Part shown: positions 1 through 7,514 of the stretch, in pieces
How the letters are laid out: every line of letters begins with the position of its first letter
Numbering within the stretch: the first letter of the stretch is position 1
Assembly (NCBI RefSeq): GCF_003234085.1
Contig: NZ_QKSD01000014.1
Span: forward strand, 46,223-110,222
Length of the DNA: 64,000 bases
Source of the DNA: Curtobacterium sp. MCPF17_052
GTDB lineage: Bacteria; Actinomycetota; Actinomycetes; Actinomycetales; Microbacteriaceae
Direction of reading: 5' to 3'
Position numbers and translations under genes: made by a program
The notes under the pieces: generated by a model
What the model was told of the DNA's origin: nothing
The model's database searches: none
The model's input: only the letters and a program-made list of their open reading frames with translations

Positions 1-2
1 GG

Positions 3-206
3 ATCAGTGTCACCCCGTCGTACTGGCCGCTTGGCACCGACTGCACGCTCGTCGGACCGTCGGACCGTAGCGCAGTCGTCGCCGAGAGTGACTGGGCGAT
101 GACAGCTGTTGCTCTCACGGGCATGGGTCTGGGAGCGGGACCAGTGCTCCTCCTGCCGTTTACGAGTCTCGGAAGACGTCGCATCGTTCGATCGGGTGAC
201 CGTTAG
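3..206 (+). CDS. C-terminal part of a hypothetical membrane-associated protein (truncated by window edge)
   Basis: An open frame enters from the left edge and ends at TAG 204-206, giving about 67 residues. The visible part contains YWPLGTDCTLVGPSD, an acidic stretch, and then one hydrophobic helix (AMTAVALTGMGLGAGPVLLLPF) followed by a basic tail, GRRRIVRSGDR. This looks like an aromatic/Cys motif in a soluble loop followed by one membrane segment and a positive-inside cytoplasmic end. I do not recognise the family and cannot see the start. Codon use looks coding because third positions are G/C rich, but the piece is too short for a functional call. Confidence 0.45.
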   Translation: MSVTPSYWPLGTDCTLVGPSDRSAVVAESDWAMTAVALTGMGLGAGPVLLLPFTSLGRRRIVRSGDR

Positions 207-251
207 CCGATCGTGCTGCGGGACGCCTCCAGCGCCTTATGGTGCTGCTTG

Positions 252-416
252 ATGATCAAGCAGTGCGTAAGCACCTTCGACCGGTGGCGATGTGAGCGGG
301 AAGTCGATCACGTCGGCGACCATGAGCAGATCATCGGCCACGAGCGCACCAGATGGAATGAGAACGCGGCGGGCAAGCAGCTGCGCGATCTGCGGTCACA
401 GCGGTCCGCCCAATAG
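252..416 (+). CDS. small hypothetical Cys/His-containing protein
   Basis: This is a 54-residue ORF starting at ATG 252. It contains CVSTFDRWRCEREVDHVGDH, a Cys-x8-Cys spacing followed by two histidines, and then a charged tail. The spacing resembles small zinc-ribbon-like proteins found in phage and island DNA of actinobacteria. I see no strong ribosome binding site, and codon bias is weak, so it may not be translated. It sits between a truncated unknown gene and a decayed helicase-associated gene, which fits accessory DNA. Function unknown. Confidence 0.25.
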   Translation: MIKQCVSTFDRWRCEREVDHVGDHEQIIGHERTRWNENAAGKQLRDLRSQRSAQ

Positions 417-553
417 CGGATCGTCTACCGGCACACCGAATTGAGGCGCATCGACGCCGAGGAGTCACTTGGCGAGCTGCGCTGGCCGTAGACGGTCCAC
501 GAGGAAGACTGCCACCACCCCGAGCATGATGATCGCGCCTTTTCAATCGACAG

Positions 554-637
554 CACCGGGCACCGGGCACCAGGCACCAGGCACCAGGCACCAGGCACCA
601 GGCACCGGGCACCGGGCACCGGGCACCGGGCACCGGG
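554..637. repeat. 7-bp minisatellite, 12 perfect tandem units
   Basis: Twelve head-to-tail copies of the 7-mer CACCRGG fill 84 bp without interruption. The order is two CACCGGG, five CACCAGG, then five CACCGGG, so the array is a block mosaic of two variants. Seven is not a multiple of three, so copy-number change would shift any reading frame crossing it. It lies just downstream of the broken helicase-associated gene on the minus strand. Confidence 0.95.
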
Positions 638-701
638 AGGAAGACTTCCCATCCGCTCATAGGAGACGGACTGAAGCTTCCAACGACCTGCACCGATGGT
701 G

Positions 702-1269
702 CTACAGGATGCGGTACCTGACCTGACGCAGTTCTCGAAGTCGGCTTGCTGGGAGGCCCCCGGCCCTCGCGACTGCGCTGATGGGCGACCCAACGTGCAA
801 TGGATGCCTCGATCGGGTCGGATGAGCGTCGACGAGGAGGACGCTGTTCCGTTTCCCAGAAGAGTTGGTGGGCATCCAACCAGGACTTCCACACTGCGTC
901 CCTCGGGTCCCATGTGAACCCCGGCAGGATTTCGAGTCGCGCCCGCTGGTACTCGGTCATGCCCGCACGCGTCGACGGTCGGCGCTGGTAGGCGAGTCGG
1001 TCGACGAGGCGCTGCTCTTCGGTTCGCGGGCGTGGACGAGCAGCGCTCGCGGACGGTAGCCGGCCAGTCGCCGCCGTGAAGGCGTCGAGGTCGTGCACCG
1101 TCGTCACCCATCGCTGGACGGAGGCCGTGGGTATCGGGTCCTCACCGACGTCTGCGAGGTAGTAGTCGAGGCTGCGGCGCTGATCGGGGGTGAGCTGGTT
1201 GGCCGGCATGGTCGCGATCGCTGCCCATCGGTCGCGCAGGCGAACAAATCGGGGGTTCGGGGTCGACAC
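702..1269 (-). pseudogene. helicase-associated-domain protein, frameshifted near its C-terminus
   Basis: Reading from the start codon at 1269, about 170 residues look like helicase-associated (HA) domain repeats, an actinobacterial family of unknown role. Two repeats are visible: one around RWVTTVHDLDAFTAATGRLP (residues 53-72), the other around ILPGFTWDPRDAVWKSWLD and RWVAHQRSREGRG (about residues 114-171). After Gly171 (position about 757) the frame becomes non-protein-like. The next frame gives GLPASRLRELRQVRYRIL and a stop at 702-704, which matches the usual end of an HA repeat, so a one-base indel in the GC-rich run at 751-763 is likely. If the original frame is followed it runs through the minisatellite to 331. 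The gene is isolated, with no operon partner. It could still make a truncated product. Confidence 0.55.
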
Positions 1270-1436
1270 GGCGGTCCTTTCCGAGCCCGCGGGTCGGCCT
1301 CGAAAGCGCTATGCGCGGACGGGTGCTCGATCCGGTAGGCGCGCTGATCCAGACCCACTTGGAGCCAAGAACAGGACGACTTTGGACGGGCGGATCACTA
1401 CGGTTCTGACGTCCACCGTCTGAAAGGCCGACTCCT

Positions 1437-2285
1437 GTGTCCTACCCAGAACGCACATCCGCGACGTACACGCCGCTGCTCGCACTGCCTTGGTGGGACA
1501 CGGTAGGGCCCTTCCTCACACCGCTCGTGGAAGACGCAGCCGACCATCTCGACCTCGACCCGCGTTTGCTCTACCCAGTGGTCACCCCGTTCGTTCTCTG
1601 GTGCTGGCAGGACCGGGGGCTCGACCTCGAGCCTGGTCAGGTCTTCCGGCAAGCCGTGATCGAACAGTTCGTTGCCACAGGGATGCCCGACTACGCGCGA
1701 GGAAGCCGCAACACCTTCCGAGGACGTCTTCTCCGGGTCGCGAACGTCGTGGGGACGGCTTCTCAGCGTGACCTCCGGCCCATCGGCAGATCGGCGCCGA
1801 CGACGCCGTACTCGACCGCCGACATCGCTCGCTTGTGGTCCTGGTCAACTTCACAGAACACGCCCGCGCGTCAGACAGATGCGCGGGTGCTCCTCGCATT
1901 GGGGCTCGGGTGCGGTCTCGCTGCTCGAGAGGTACTCAACCTCCGCGTGCGCGACATCAGCCCTGACGGCTCGTTGGTCACCGTTCCTTCAGGGCGCCAG
2001 CGCACCGTCAGCGTCGATGGCCTCTGGCGCGCTCCGCTTGCTGATCGCGTCGTAGCGGCGGGCAGGGACGAGTGGGCCTTCAGGCGTCGCCGCAACTCCG
2101 TGGACGTCGGTCAGATCACCGATTTCGTGCAACGACATCGAACCGCCGAGGACATTCGTGTTGTGCGGATGCGCGCCACCTGGCTGGCGGGGAGGATCCG
2201 CGCGGGCCAACCGACCACAGACCTCTTGCGTGAGGCTGGCCTCACCCGGTTCGCCGCGCTAGATCGGTACCGAAGCAGTCCCTGA
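1437..2285 (+). CDS. tyrosine-recombinase-fold protein 1, catalytically degenerate
   Basis: This 282-residue protein starts at GTG 1437, with GAAAGG about 9 nt upstream. The C-terminal half has the layout of a phage-integrase domain: a YSTADIARLWSW helix (residues 125-136), then LLALGLGCGLAAREVLNLRV (152-171), then a box-II-like helix RMRATWLAGRIRAG (244-257) and a terminal ALDRYRSSP. In active enzymes the GL(R)xxE motif carries the first catalytic Arg; here it is Ala, and the His of the HxxR box is missing. A terminal Tyr remains. It is a distant paralogue of the next gene, sharing the same GCGL, box-II and terminal-Tyr positions. It begins a three-gene operon ending in a DDE transposase. 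I infer a DNA-binding or target-recognition role rather than strand exchange. Confidence 0.6.
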   Translation: MSYPERTSATYTPLLALPWWDTVGPFLTPLVEDAADHLDLDPRLLYPVVTPFVLWCWQDRGLDLEPGQVFRQAVIEQFVATGMPDYARGSRNTFRGRLLRVANVVGTASQRDLRPIGRSAPTTPYSTADIARLWSWSTSQNTPARQTDARVLLALGLGCGLAAREVLNLRVRDISPDGSLVTVPSGRQRTVSVDGLWRAPLADRVVAAGRDEWAFRRRRNSVDVGQITDFVQRHRTAEDIRVVRMRATWLAGRIRAGQPTTDLLREAGLTRFAALDRYRSSP

Positions 2286-2422
2286 CCTGGGCAAAGCCCC
2301 CCAGCTCACAGGTGGGTTGGGGCTCGCGGTATAGGGCGCTCGTGATCAAGAACACGAACCGCCCGTCAGGGGCTCGGCTCAGCCCGCGAGAACCCCAGCC
2401 GCGGGAGCAGATGGAGCCCCCG

Positions 2423-3334
2423 ATGGCCGACCGCATCGACCAACGAATCCAGAAATTTCAACCACAGGTCAACAGGCACGTGTACGAAGTGATCCGCAAC
2501 GACGTCATCGCCCTTGCTCGTGCGTCAGAGCCGCGGTCGATCTCTGACGCGCGGCGCGCGATGACGATGCTGAACGGCTTCGTGTCGTCCGTCTACACGA
2601 ACGTCGGCGGCGACCTGACCGCCGACGCTCTCCTTCGTCCCTCCGTGATCATCCGCTACCTCAACACCGACACGCTCCACATACGCTACGTGTCCCGCTT
2701 CGACATCGCCCGGTTCCTCGGGACGCTCACCGAACGGCTCACCGGTCGTCAGGTGATGCGGCTTGCCCCGCCGCCGAGCACCCGCTCGAAGCCGTACACG
2801 AACGCAGAACTCGGGAAGCTCGTTTCCTGGGCGGGCAGCATGAACAGTGAGCTGCAGGCTCGCAACGCCTGGGCTCTTCTCGCGCTCGGCGCAGGTTGTG
2901 GCCTGACGGCAGCGGAGATCGCATCTTGCCGGCGGTCCGATGTCGAATTGATCGACGGCATCTGGTGGGTGAACGTCTCCGGTGAACGCGCTCGTCGGGT
3001 TCCCGCCCGTCGACAGTGGGCATCCGCTCTCGAACTTGCATGCGATCACTCCGAGGAATACCTCTTCCACGGGTACCGCCTCGACGAGTACCCGCCGCGA
3101 ATGATCCAGTCGTTCGTTTCAGACCATCCCGCCGAGGTACGCCTGAGCCCCCTGCGGCTGCGCTCTGGCTGGATCGTCGGTCTGATCGACAATGGCGTTC
3201 CGCCCACCTACATCGCTGCCCTCGCCGGGCTGGCGAACGTCTCGTCACTTAACGACTACTTCGCCTTCGCCGCGCCGAGCGCGCTCACCGATCATCTGCA
3301 GGCCATCGTCGGCGGCCGCGAGGTGACGCGATGA
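2423..3334 (+). CDS. tyrosine-recombinase-fold protein 2, catalytically degenerate
   Basis: This 303-residue protein uses ATG 2423, chosen because GGAG lies 6 nt upstream; an in-frame ATG at 2312 would add an unlikely Pro/Arg-rich leader. An N-terminal all-alpha core-binding-like part is followed by an integrase-like domain: YTNAELGKLVSWA, then LLALGAGCGLTAAEIASCRR (catalytic Arg position occupied by Thr), then SPLRLRSGWIVGLIDNGVPP (an HxLRH-type box keeping Leu-Arg but not the His residues), then SSLNDYFAFA with a Tyr where the nucleophile would be. Its stop overlaps the transposase start as ATGA (3331-3334), so the two are translationally coupled. The 137-bp gap to the upstream gene contains an AGCCCC/GGGGCT hairpin at 2295-2324. 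Likely a DNA-binding accessory of the element; activity is doubtful. Confidence 0.6.
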   Translation: MADRIDQRIQKFQPQVNRHVYEVIRNDVIALARASEPRSISDARRAMTMLNGFVSSVYTNVGGDLTADALLRPSVIIRYLNTDTLHIRYVSRFDIARFLGTLTERLTGRQVMRLAPPPSTRSKPYTNAELGKLVSWAGSMNSELQARNAWALLALGAGCGLTAAEIASCRRSDVELIDGIWWVNVSGERARRVPARRQWASALELACDHSEEYLFHGYRLDEYPPRMIQSFVSDHPAEVRLSPLRLRSGWIVGLIDNGVPPTYIAALAGLANVSSLNDYFAFAAPSALTDHLQAIVGGREVTR

Positions 3335-5430
3335 TCACGAACGGCACTCCCCCGGTCGGTGACCTCCTAGAACGCTCGACCCCGGACAACGAAACCGGTG
3401 CACCCTCCGCCCGCATGCTCGCTGACCGGAAGCAGACACTCGCCTCGGCCGATCCGTCCGACGAGCTCTACGCGGACGCGTTCGAGATGCTCGGCAAGAT
3501 GCTGGACGCGCGTGGTCTCGACATCCAGCAGGACGAGGTCGAGGACTCCGTCGCAGCCGCCCGCCGGTACTCGTTCAACGACGTCAAGCGCATGCGCGGC
3601 CGCCTGCTCGCCTCCCGCGCGGACCTCCTGCTCGACGGTTTCGACTCGGAGGAACGTCGACCCGGAGCAGGTGGTCGACCGGCCACCATCAATCGACTTG
3701 CCCTGCTGACCGGGCTGTGCATGCTCGCGCTGGACAACCGTCCCCTGTGGATGCGCCAACTCGGCTCCTTTTTCAAGAACCAGATCGACGACGACGCGCG
3801 GGAACTCCTCGGGCTTCCCGACCCGAACAGCAAGCCGAGCCTGCAGAGCAAGCGGAACTGGGAACAGAACTGCCGCAACGCGTTCCAGCGCATGCTCGGT
3901 CTGATGGACCCCTACCCGTACAGCCGCTACGAGAACCGTCCGTACTCGGAGCACGCCCAAGAGCGCGCCGAGCACGAAGCTCACCACCTCGAGCGTGAGA
4001 AGAAGATGTACGAGCGTCTGGGCGACTTCGCGGACTTGCTCGTCAACATGACCTTCCACATGCAGCCTCGACGGCTCCGTCGAGCATCCGCACGTGAGAA
4101 GGTCAACGTCTCCTTTGACCAGACATTCATGTCGTCTCCGCTCAGCCGCACCGTCACCGCGTCACGGCTTCCGGCGAAGATCCAGGAGCAGCGTGCGCTC
4201 GAAGCCGCCGGTCGGCCGAAAGCCGGAATTGTCGACTCCTGGTCGGGCTACTACGTCCGAGAGACCGAGGACCGTCAGGATGGCGCGCCCGGCACCGCTC
4301 CGGCGTACGGAAGCGGAAGACCCACGACCAAGGTCGGTTGGCAGGCATCGATCGCCATGCGCGTTGACGATGGGATCGGCCTCGGGCGACACCCGAAGTT
4401 GATCCTCGCGACTGCGCTCAGCATGCCGAACGTGGGCGTTGCAGAAACCGCAGCGGACCTGCTCATCCGTATTGCGGACAATGGCCACCGGCCCGGTCTC
4501 GCTGCCGCTGACAAGGAGTACTGGGCGAACGCCATCCCGTCGCGCCTGCAGATCCCGGCGACGGCACGAGGCTGGCTGCCCAGCACTGATTACAGGATTG
4601 ATCGTCTAGGCAAGTGGGGCGACGGACATCGCGGCGCCATCTTCGTCGAGGGCAAGGCAATGTGCCCGGCTACTCCAAAGTCGATCATCGACGCCACGAA
4701 GGATCGCATGCAGGGACGTATCGATGACGTGACGTACCACAAGCGACGCGGCAACCGTCGGTACTTCGAACTGCGCCCGAAAGCGAAGCCGGATGCTCGC
4801 GGAAACGTGAACATGATGTGCCCGGCCGCAGGCAAGAGTCCGACCGTCATCTGCCCGCTCCGCGAGATGCTCAAGACAGCCTCGAACAGCAAAGACCGGT
4901 GGGAGATCGAGGACGACGACCCCAACCTGCCCGACCGGGCGCTGATGGACGACATCTGCAAGCAGCACTCCGTCCAGTTCACCCCTGAGGACATGCCCCC
5001 GGCGTTCCAGGGGCTCGCCTACCGGTCACCGGAATGGCACGACTTCCACAGTCACGCCCGCAATTCGATTGAATCGCTGAACGGCAGCTTGAAGGGCACG
5101 CACCACGGCAACCTCGACGACCACGACCGTCGCAGGGTCCGCGGCTTCGCTGCTGCGTACGTCTTCCTCGTGATCATGGTGGTCGCGTTCAACATGAGAC
5201 GCATCGCCGACTTCCTCGAGGCAGAAGCAGAAGAGTCCCGGCGAGAGAACCCGCAGGCGCCACCCGTTCAGCGTGCCCGAGACCGCAAGTACGCCAACCC
5301 CTACACCGCGACCCTTCCCGGTGGAGCTCCTGACGAAGTCGAACTCGCCAGACGCAGGGAGAAGAAAGCTGAAGGTGCTCGGCGAAAAGCTGAGCTCAGG
5401 GCAACGTCGCGCACGCCGCTTCGAACCTGA
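3331..5430 (+). CDS. DDE-type transposase, long form
   Basis: This 699-residue protein has a candidate DDE triad: Asp263 in SFDQTF, Asp394 in AAADKEYW, and Glu581 in ARNSIESLNGSLKG. The spacing fits an RNase H-fold transposase with a large insertion between the second Asp and the Glu. That insertion contains two Cys-containing pieces (KAMCPATPK and MMCPAAG...ICPLREM) that could bind zinc. Residues 606-622 are hydrophobic, following the catalytic helix, and the last 60 residues are highly charged. It is larger than common IS4/IS5 enzymes, and I cannot assign an IS family. It is coupled by an ATGA overlap to two recombinase-fold genes, so the three are probably one mobile unit. I found no convincing terminal inverted repeats by eye. 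Confidence 0.7.
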   Translation: MITNGTPPVGDLLERSTPDNETGAPSARMLADRKQTLASADPSDELYADAFEMLGKMLDARGLDIQQDEVEDSVAAARRYSFNDVKRMRGRLLASRADLLLDGFDSEERRPGAGGRPATINRLALLTGLCMLALDNRPLWMRQLGSFFKNQIDDDARELLGLPDPNSKPSLQSKRNWEQNCRNAFQRMLGLMDPYPYSRYENRPYSEHAQERAEHEAHHLEREKKMYERLGDFADLLVNMTFHMQPRRLRRASAREKVNVSFDQTFMSSPLSRTVTASRLPAKIQEQRALEAAGRPKAGIVDSWSGYYVRETEDRQDGAPGTAPAYGSGRPTTKVGWQASIAMRVDDGIGLGRHPKLILATALSMPNVGVAETAADLLIRIADNGHRPGLAAADKEYWANAIPSRLQIPATARGWLPSTDYRIDRLGKWGDGHRGAIFVEGKAMCPATPKSIIDATKDRMQGRIDDVTYHKRRGNRRYFELRPKAKPDARGNVNMMCPAAGKSPTVICPLREMLKTASNSKDRWEIEDDDPNLPDRALMDDICKQHSVQFTPEDMPPAFQGLAYRSPEWHDFHSHARNSIESLNGSLKGTHHGNLDDHDRRRVRGFAAAYVFLVIMVVAFNMRRIADFLEAEAEESRRENPQAPPVQRARDRKYANPYTATLPGGAPDEVELARRREKKAEGARRKAELRATSRTPLRT

Positions 5431-5713
5431 TCCCGAACGAACGCGTCGCCACGGTCCGCGACTTCAGCACCCTCAGCCGCGCTTCCACCGAACCCCAAAC
5501 CTCCAAGCGGTCTGTCCGACCCCTACTGCGCTCCGGTTGCGACATCTGCCGCAGCGCTGCCGGCCCTGAGTACCCCGGCTCGCGCTGATCCCGTCTTTTC
5601 GGGGTGCTCCGGCGCGCCCGGAAACGGCTGACGACGAGCTGGACGGGCGCAGAACGTTCTCAACGACGCAATGATCGTGTTGCGCCAGCCGGATCGATCC
5701 GCTGCCGCGCAAG

Positions 5714-5756
5714 AAGAAGGCCCTTCCCGGAGACATTCGGGAAGGGCCTTCTTTTT
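5714..5756. terminator. strong bidirectional hairpin terminator
   Basis: A perfect 16-bp stem (AAGAAGGCCCTTCCCG paired with its complement at 5738-5753) encloses an 8-nt loop and is followed by a T run on the plus strand. It would stop transcripts leaving the transposase operon, and also transcripts from the tRNA-Pro coming the other way. The rest of 5431-5797 shows a weaker CCCCG/CGGGG hairpin near 5570-5605 and an open frame without a start codon ending at 5588, with no gene I would call. Confidence 0.85.
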
Positions 5757-5797
5757 GCCGTCGAGTTCTTAACACACTAACTACGACGGCCCTTCGG

Positions 5798-5871
<74 letters not shown>

Positions 5872-6008
5872 CGAGTCCCAGAAGGACCCAGACCCCGCCT
5901 CCACGAGGGAGACTGCGAGCCCCGCCCCACACCCGACCGAGCGTGGAGCAGCCCGTCAAGCATAGCGGAAGCGGGAGCCCCACCGCGCCACGACGACCGA
6001 CCCGCGCG

Positions 6009-6611
6009 TCACCCCCGCAGGTGCATCGGCTGGACGACCCGCCGCTCCCGCGACAGCCAGGGCAGCGCGAACCCGGCGAGCAACGCCCCGAGTCCGTCCG
6101 CCGCCAGGTCGCCGATGGTGTCGTCGTACCCGACGAAGATCGTGTCGTCGACGAGGTTGTGCCCGAGCCACTCGCCGATCTCCCACACCGAGCCGATCGC
6201 CATCCCGGCAGCGAGCGCCACGAGGGCGGAGAGCAGCACGCCGGCGCGCGGGGCCGAGACGACGACGCCGGCGTCCGAGGCGATCACGACGAGCAACGCC
6301 GCGAGCAGCCCGACCAGGATGACGTGGACGAGCTTGTCCCAGAGGAACACGGTCGTGTACCAGTCGAGCACGCTGCTCCAGGCGGCGACCAGGCAGAGCA
6401 GCACGACGGCGGCGTCGAACGTCGGTCGCAGCCCGAGCATGCGCGGAACGACGGTGCCGAGGAGCGCGAGGGTCGTCACGGCGAACGCGACTGCTCCCCA
6501 GCCGACGGCTGCGACGGGCACGCTCACCAGGGTGACGATGCGCAGGACGTCCGCGGCCCAGACGGCGCCGTGCGGCCGTCGGAGGAACGTCGGCCCGAAG
6601 GTGTCGATCAC
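6009..6611 (-). CDS. integral membrane protein, DUF2238/YjdF-like
   Basis: This 200-residue protein starts at GTG 6611, which overlaps the stop of the upstream endonuclease-family gene as GTGA, indicating translational coupling. It has about six hydrophobic segments. The conserved-looking part is DKLVHVILVGLLAALL, then SVWEIGEWLGHNLVDDTIF followed by DDTIGDLAADGLGALLAG. The WExxE and DTxxDLxxDxxG motifs are typical of the DUF2238/YjdF membrane family, whose function is unknown. It ends with a basic cytoplasmic tail. The next gene downstream is tRNA-Pro. Confidence 0.65.
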   Translation of the reverse strand: MIDTFGPTFLRRPHGAVWAADVLRIVTLVSVPVAAVGWGAVAFAVTTLALLGTVVPRMLGLRPTFDAAVVLLCLVAAWSSVLDWYTTVFLWDKLVHVILVGLLAALLVVIASDAGVVVSAPRAGVLLSALVALAAGMAIGSVWEIGEWLGHNLVDDTIFVGYDDTIGDLAADGLGALLAGFALPWLSRERRVVQPMHLRG

Positions 6612-7444
6612 GCGGTCGCCTGGAAGGACAGCACGGCGTGCACGGCGAGGTGGTCGGACGGCCACACTCCCCCGGGCCGCCGTGTCGAGATCGCGGCGCG
6701 GGACACGACGGCGTCCGCGGTGGCGAACACGCCGTCGATGCGCGGCTTGTCGGCGCGCGGCTCCCGGTAGGCGGCGTACGTGCCGAGTTCCGCCGTCTCC
6801 AGACGGGAGGCTCGCCTCCAGGTGTCCGTGATGCCCGCCCCCGCCAGTGCTCGCCACGGTGCCGACCCGGCCGGCGCGTTGCAGTCGGCCATCACGACGG
6901 CGGGCAGGCCGGACTGGGCGACGATCCGGCCGAGCAGTTGCGCCGAGCGGAGTCGGGCCCAGGGCGATGCGACGTCGAGGTGCGTGGCCAGTGCCAGGAA
7001 CCGTCGTCCGGTCGCGTGGTCGTCGAGGACGGCGCCGACCACGTGCCGGGGGAAGGCGGTCGCCCATGAGCGGGAGCCGGGGCGCAAGGGTGTGCGGGAC
7101 ATCGCCCACGACCGGCGCTCGACGACGGTGCATCGCTCGGTGTCGACCAGGAGCCCGACGGCCTCCCCGTCGCCGAAACGGTCACGGCCGAGCAGGACCG
7201 CTTCCCAGCGCGACCCTATGCCGGTGGCGAGGTCGACGGCCTGGGGGCGCAGGGCCTCCTGGACGGCGAGCACGGTGGGCTCCTCGGAGGCGACGAGTGC
7301 CACCACGGCGTCGCGACGGTGTTCCCACGAGTCCGGGTGGCCGGTGGGTCGGGGCACGCTGCGGCGCAGGTTGAGGGTCATGCAGTGCAGGTCGGGAGCG
7401 GCCACCGGCCCGATGATCGGTCGGTCGTCGGCCTGTCGGTGCAT
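6608..7444 (-). CDS. endonuclease/exonuclease/phosphatase family protein
   Basis: This 278-residue protein shows the motifs of the metal-dependent EEP hydrolase fold in order: LNLR near the start, LAVQEA (metal-binding Glu), ATHLDVA (catalytic His), VMADCNAP (Asp-x-Asn pair), PRIDGVFA and PSDHLAVHA (C-terminal Asp-His). It has no signal peptide, so it probably acts in the cytoplasm on a phosphodiester or phosphomonoester substrate that cannot be named from sequence. The ATG at 7444 is taken; a second Met at residue 22 (MTLNLRR) is a possible alternative and would put the first motif at the very start, as in many family members. It is coupled to the downstream membrane protein by GTGA overlap. 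Confidence 0.8.
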   Translation of the reverse strand: MHRQADDRPIIGPVAAPDLHCMTLNLRRSVPRPTGHPDSWEHRRDAVVALVASEEPTVLAVQEALRPQAVDLATGIGSRWEAVLLGRDRFGDGEAVGLLVDTERCTVVERRSWAMSRTPLRPGSRSWATAFPRHVVGAVLDDHATGRRFLALATHLDVASPWARLRSAQLLGRIVAQSGLPAVVMADCNAPAGSAPWRALAGAGITDTWRRASRLETAELGTYAAYREPRADKPRIDGVFATADAVVSRAAISTRRPGGVWPSDHLAVHAVLSFQATA

Positions 7445-7514
7445 GCTCCCCTTCTACGAGACGGCACGGATGTCCTTCTCAGGGAGACGTCGGCTCGCCT
7501 CCTAGGGTGGGCCG

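Noticed and set aside
5394..5588. Open frame after the transposase reading NLIPNERVATVRDFSTLSR and ending GPEYPGSR
   Set aside because: It looks somewhat protein-like but has no start codon after an in-frame stop at 5391 and no ribosome site. It may be a remnant but cannot be supported as a gene.
1270..5797. Terminal inverted repeats for the transposase element
   Set aside because: I compared the flanks at 1270-1436 and 5431-5797 by eye and found only short chance matches such as CTTGGAG. No ends could be set.
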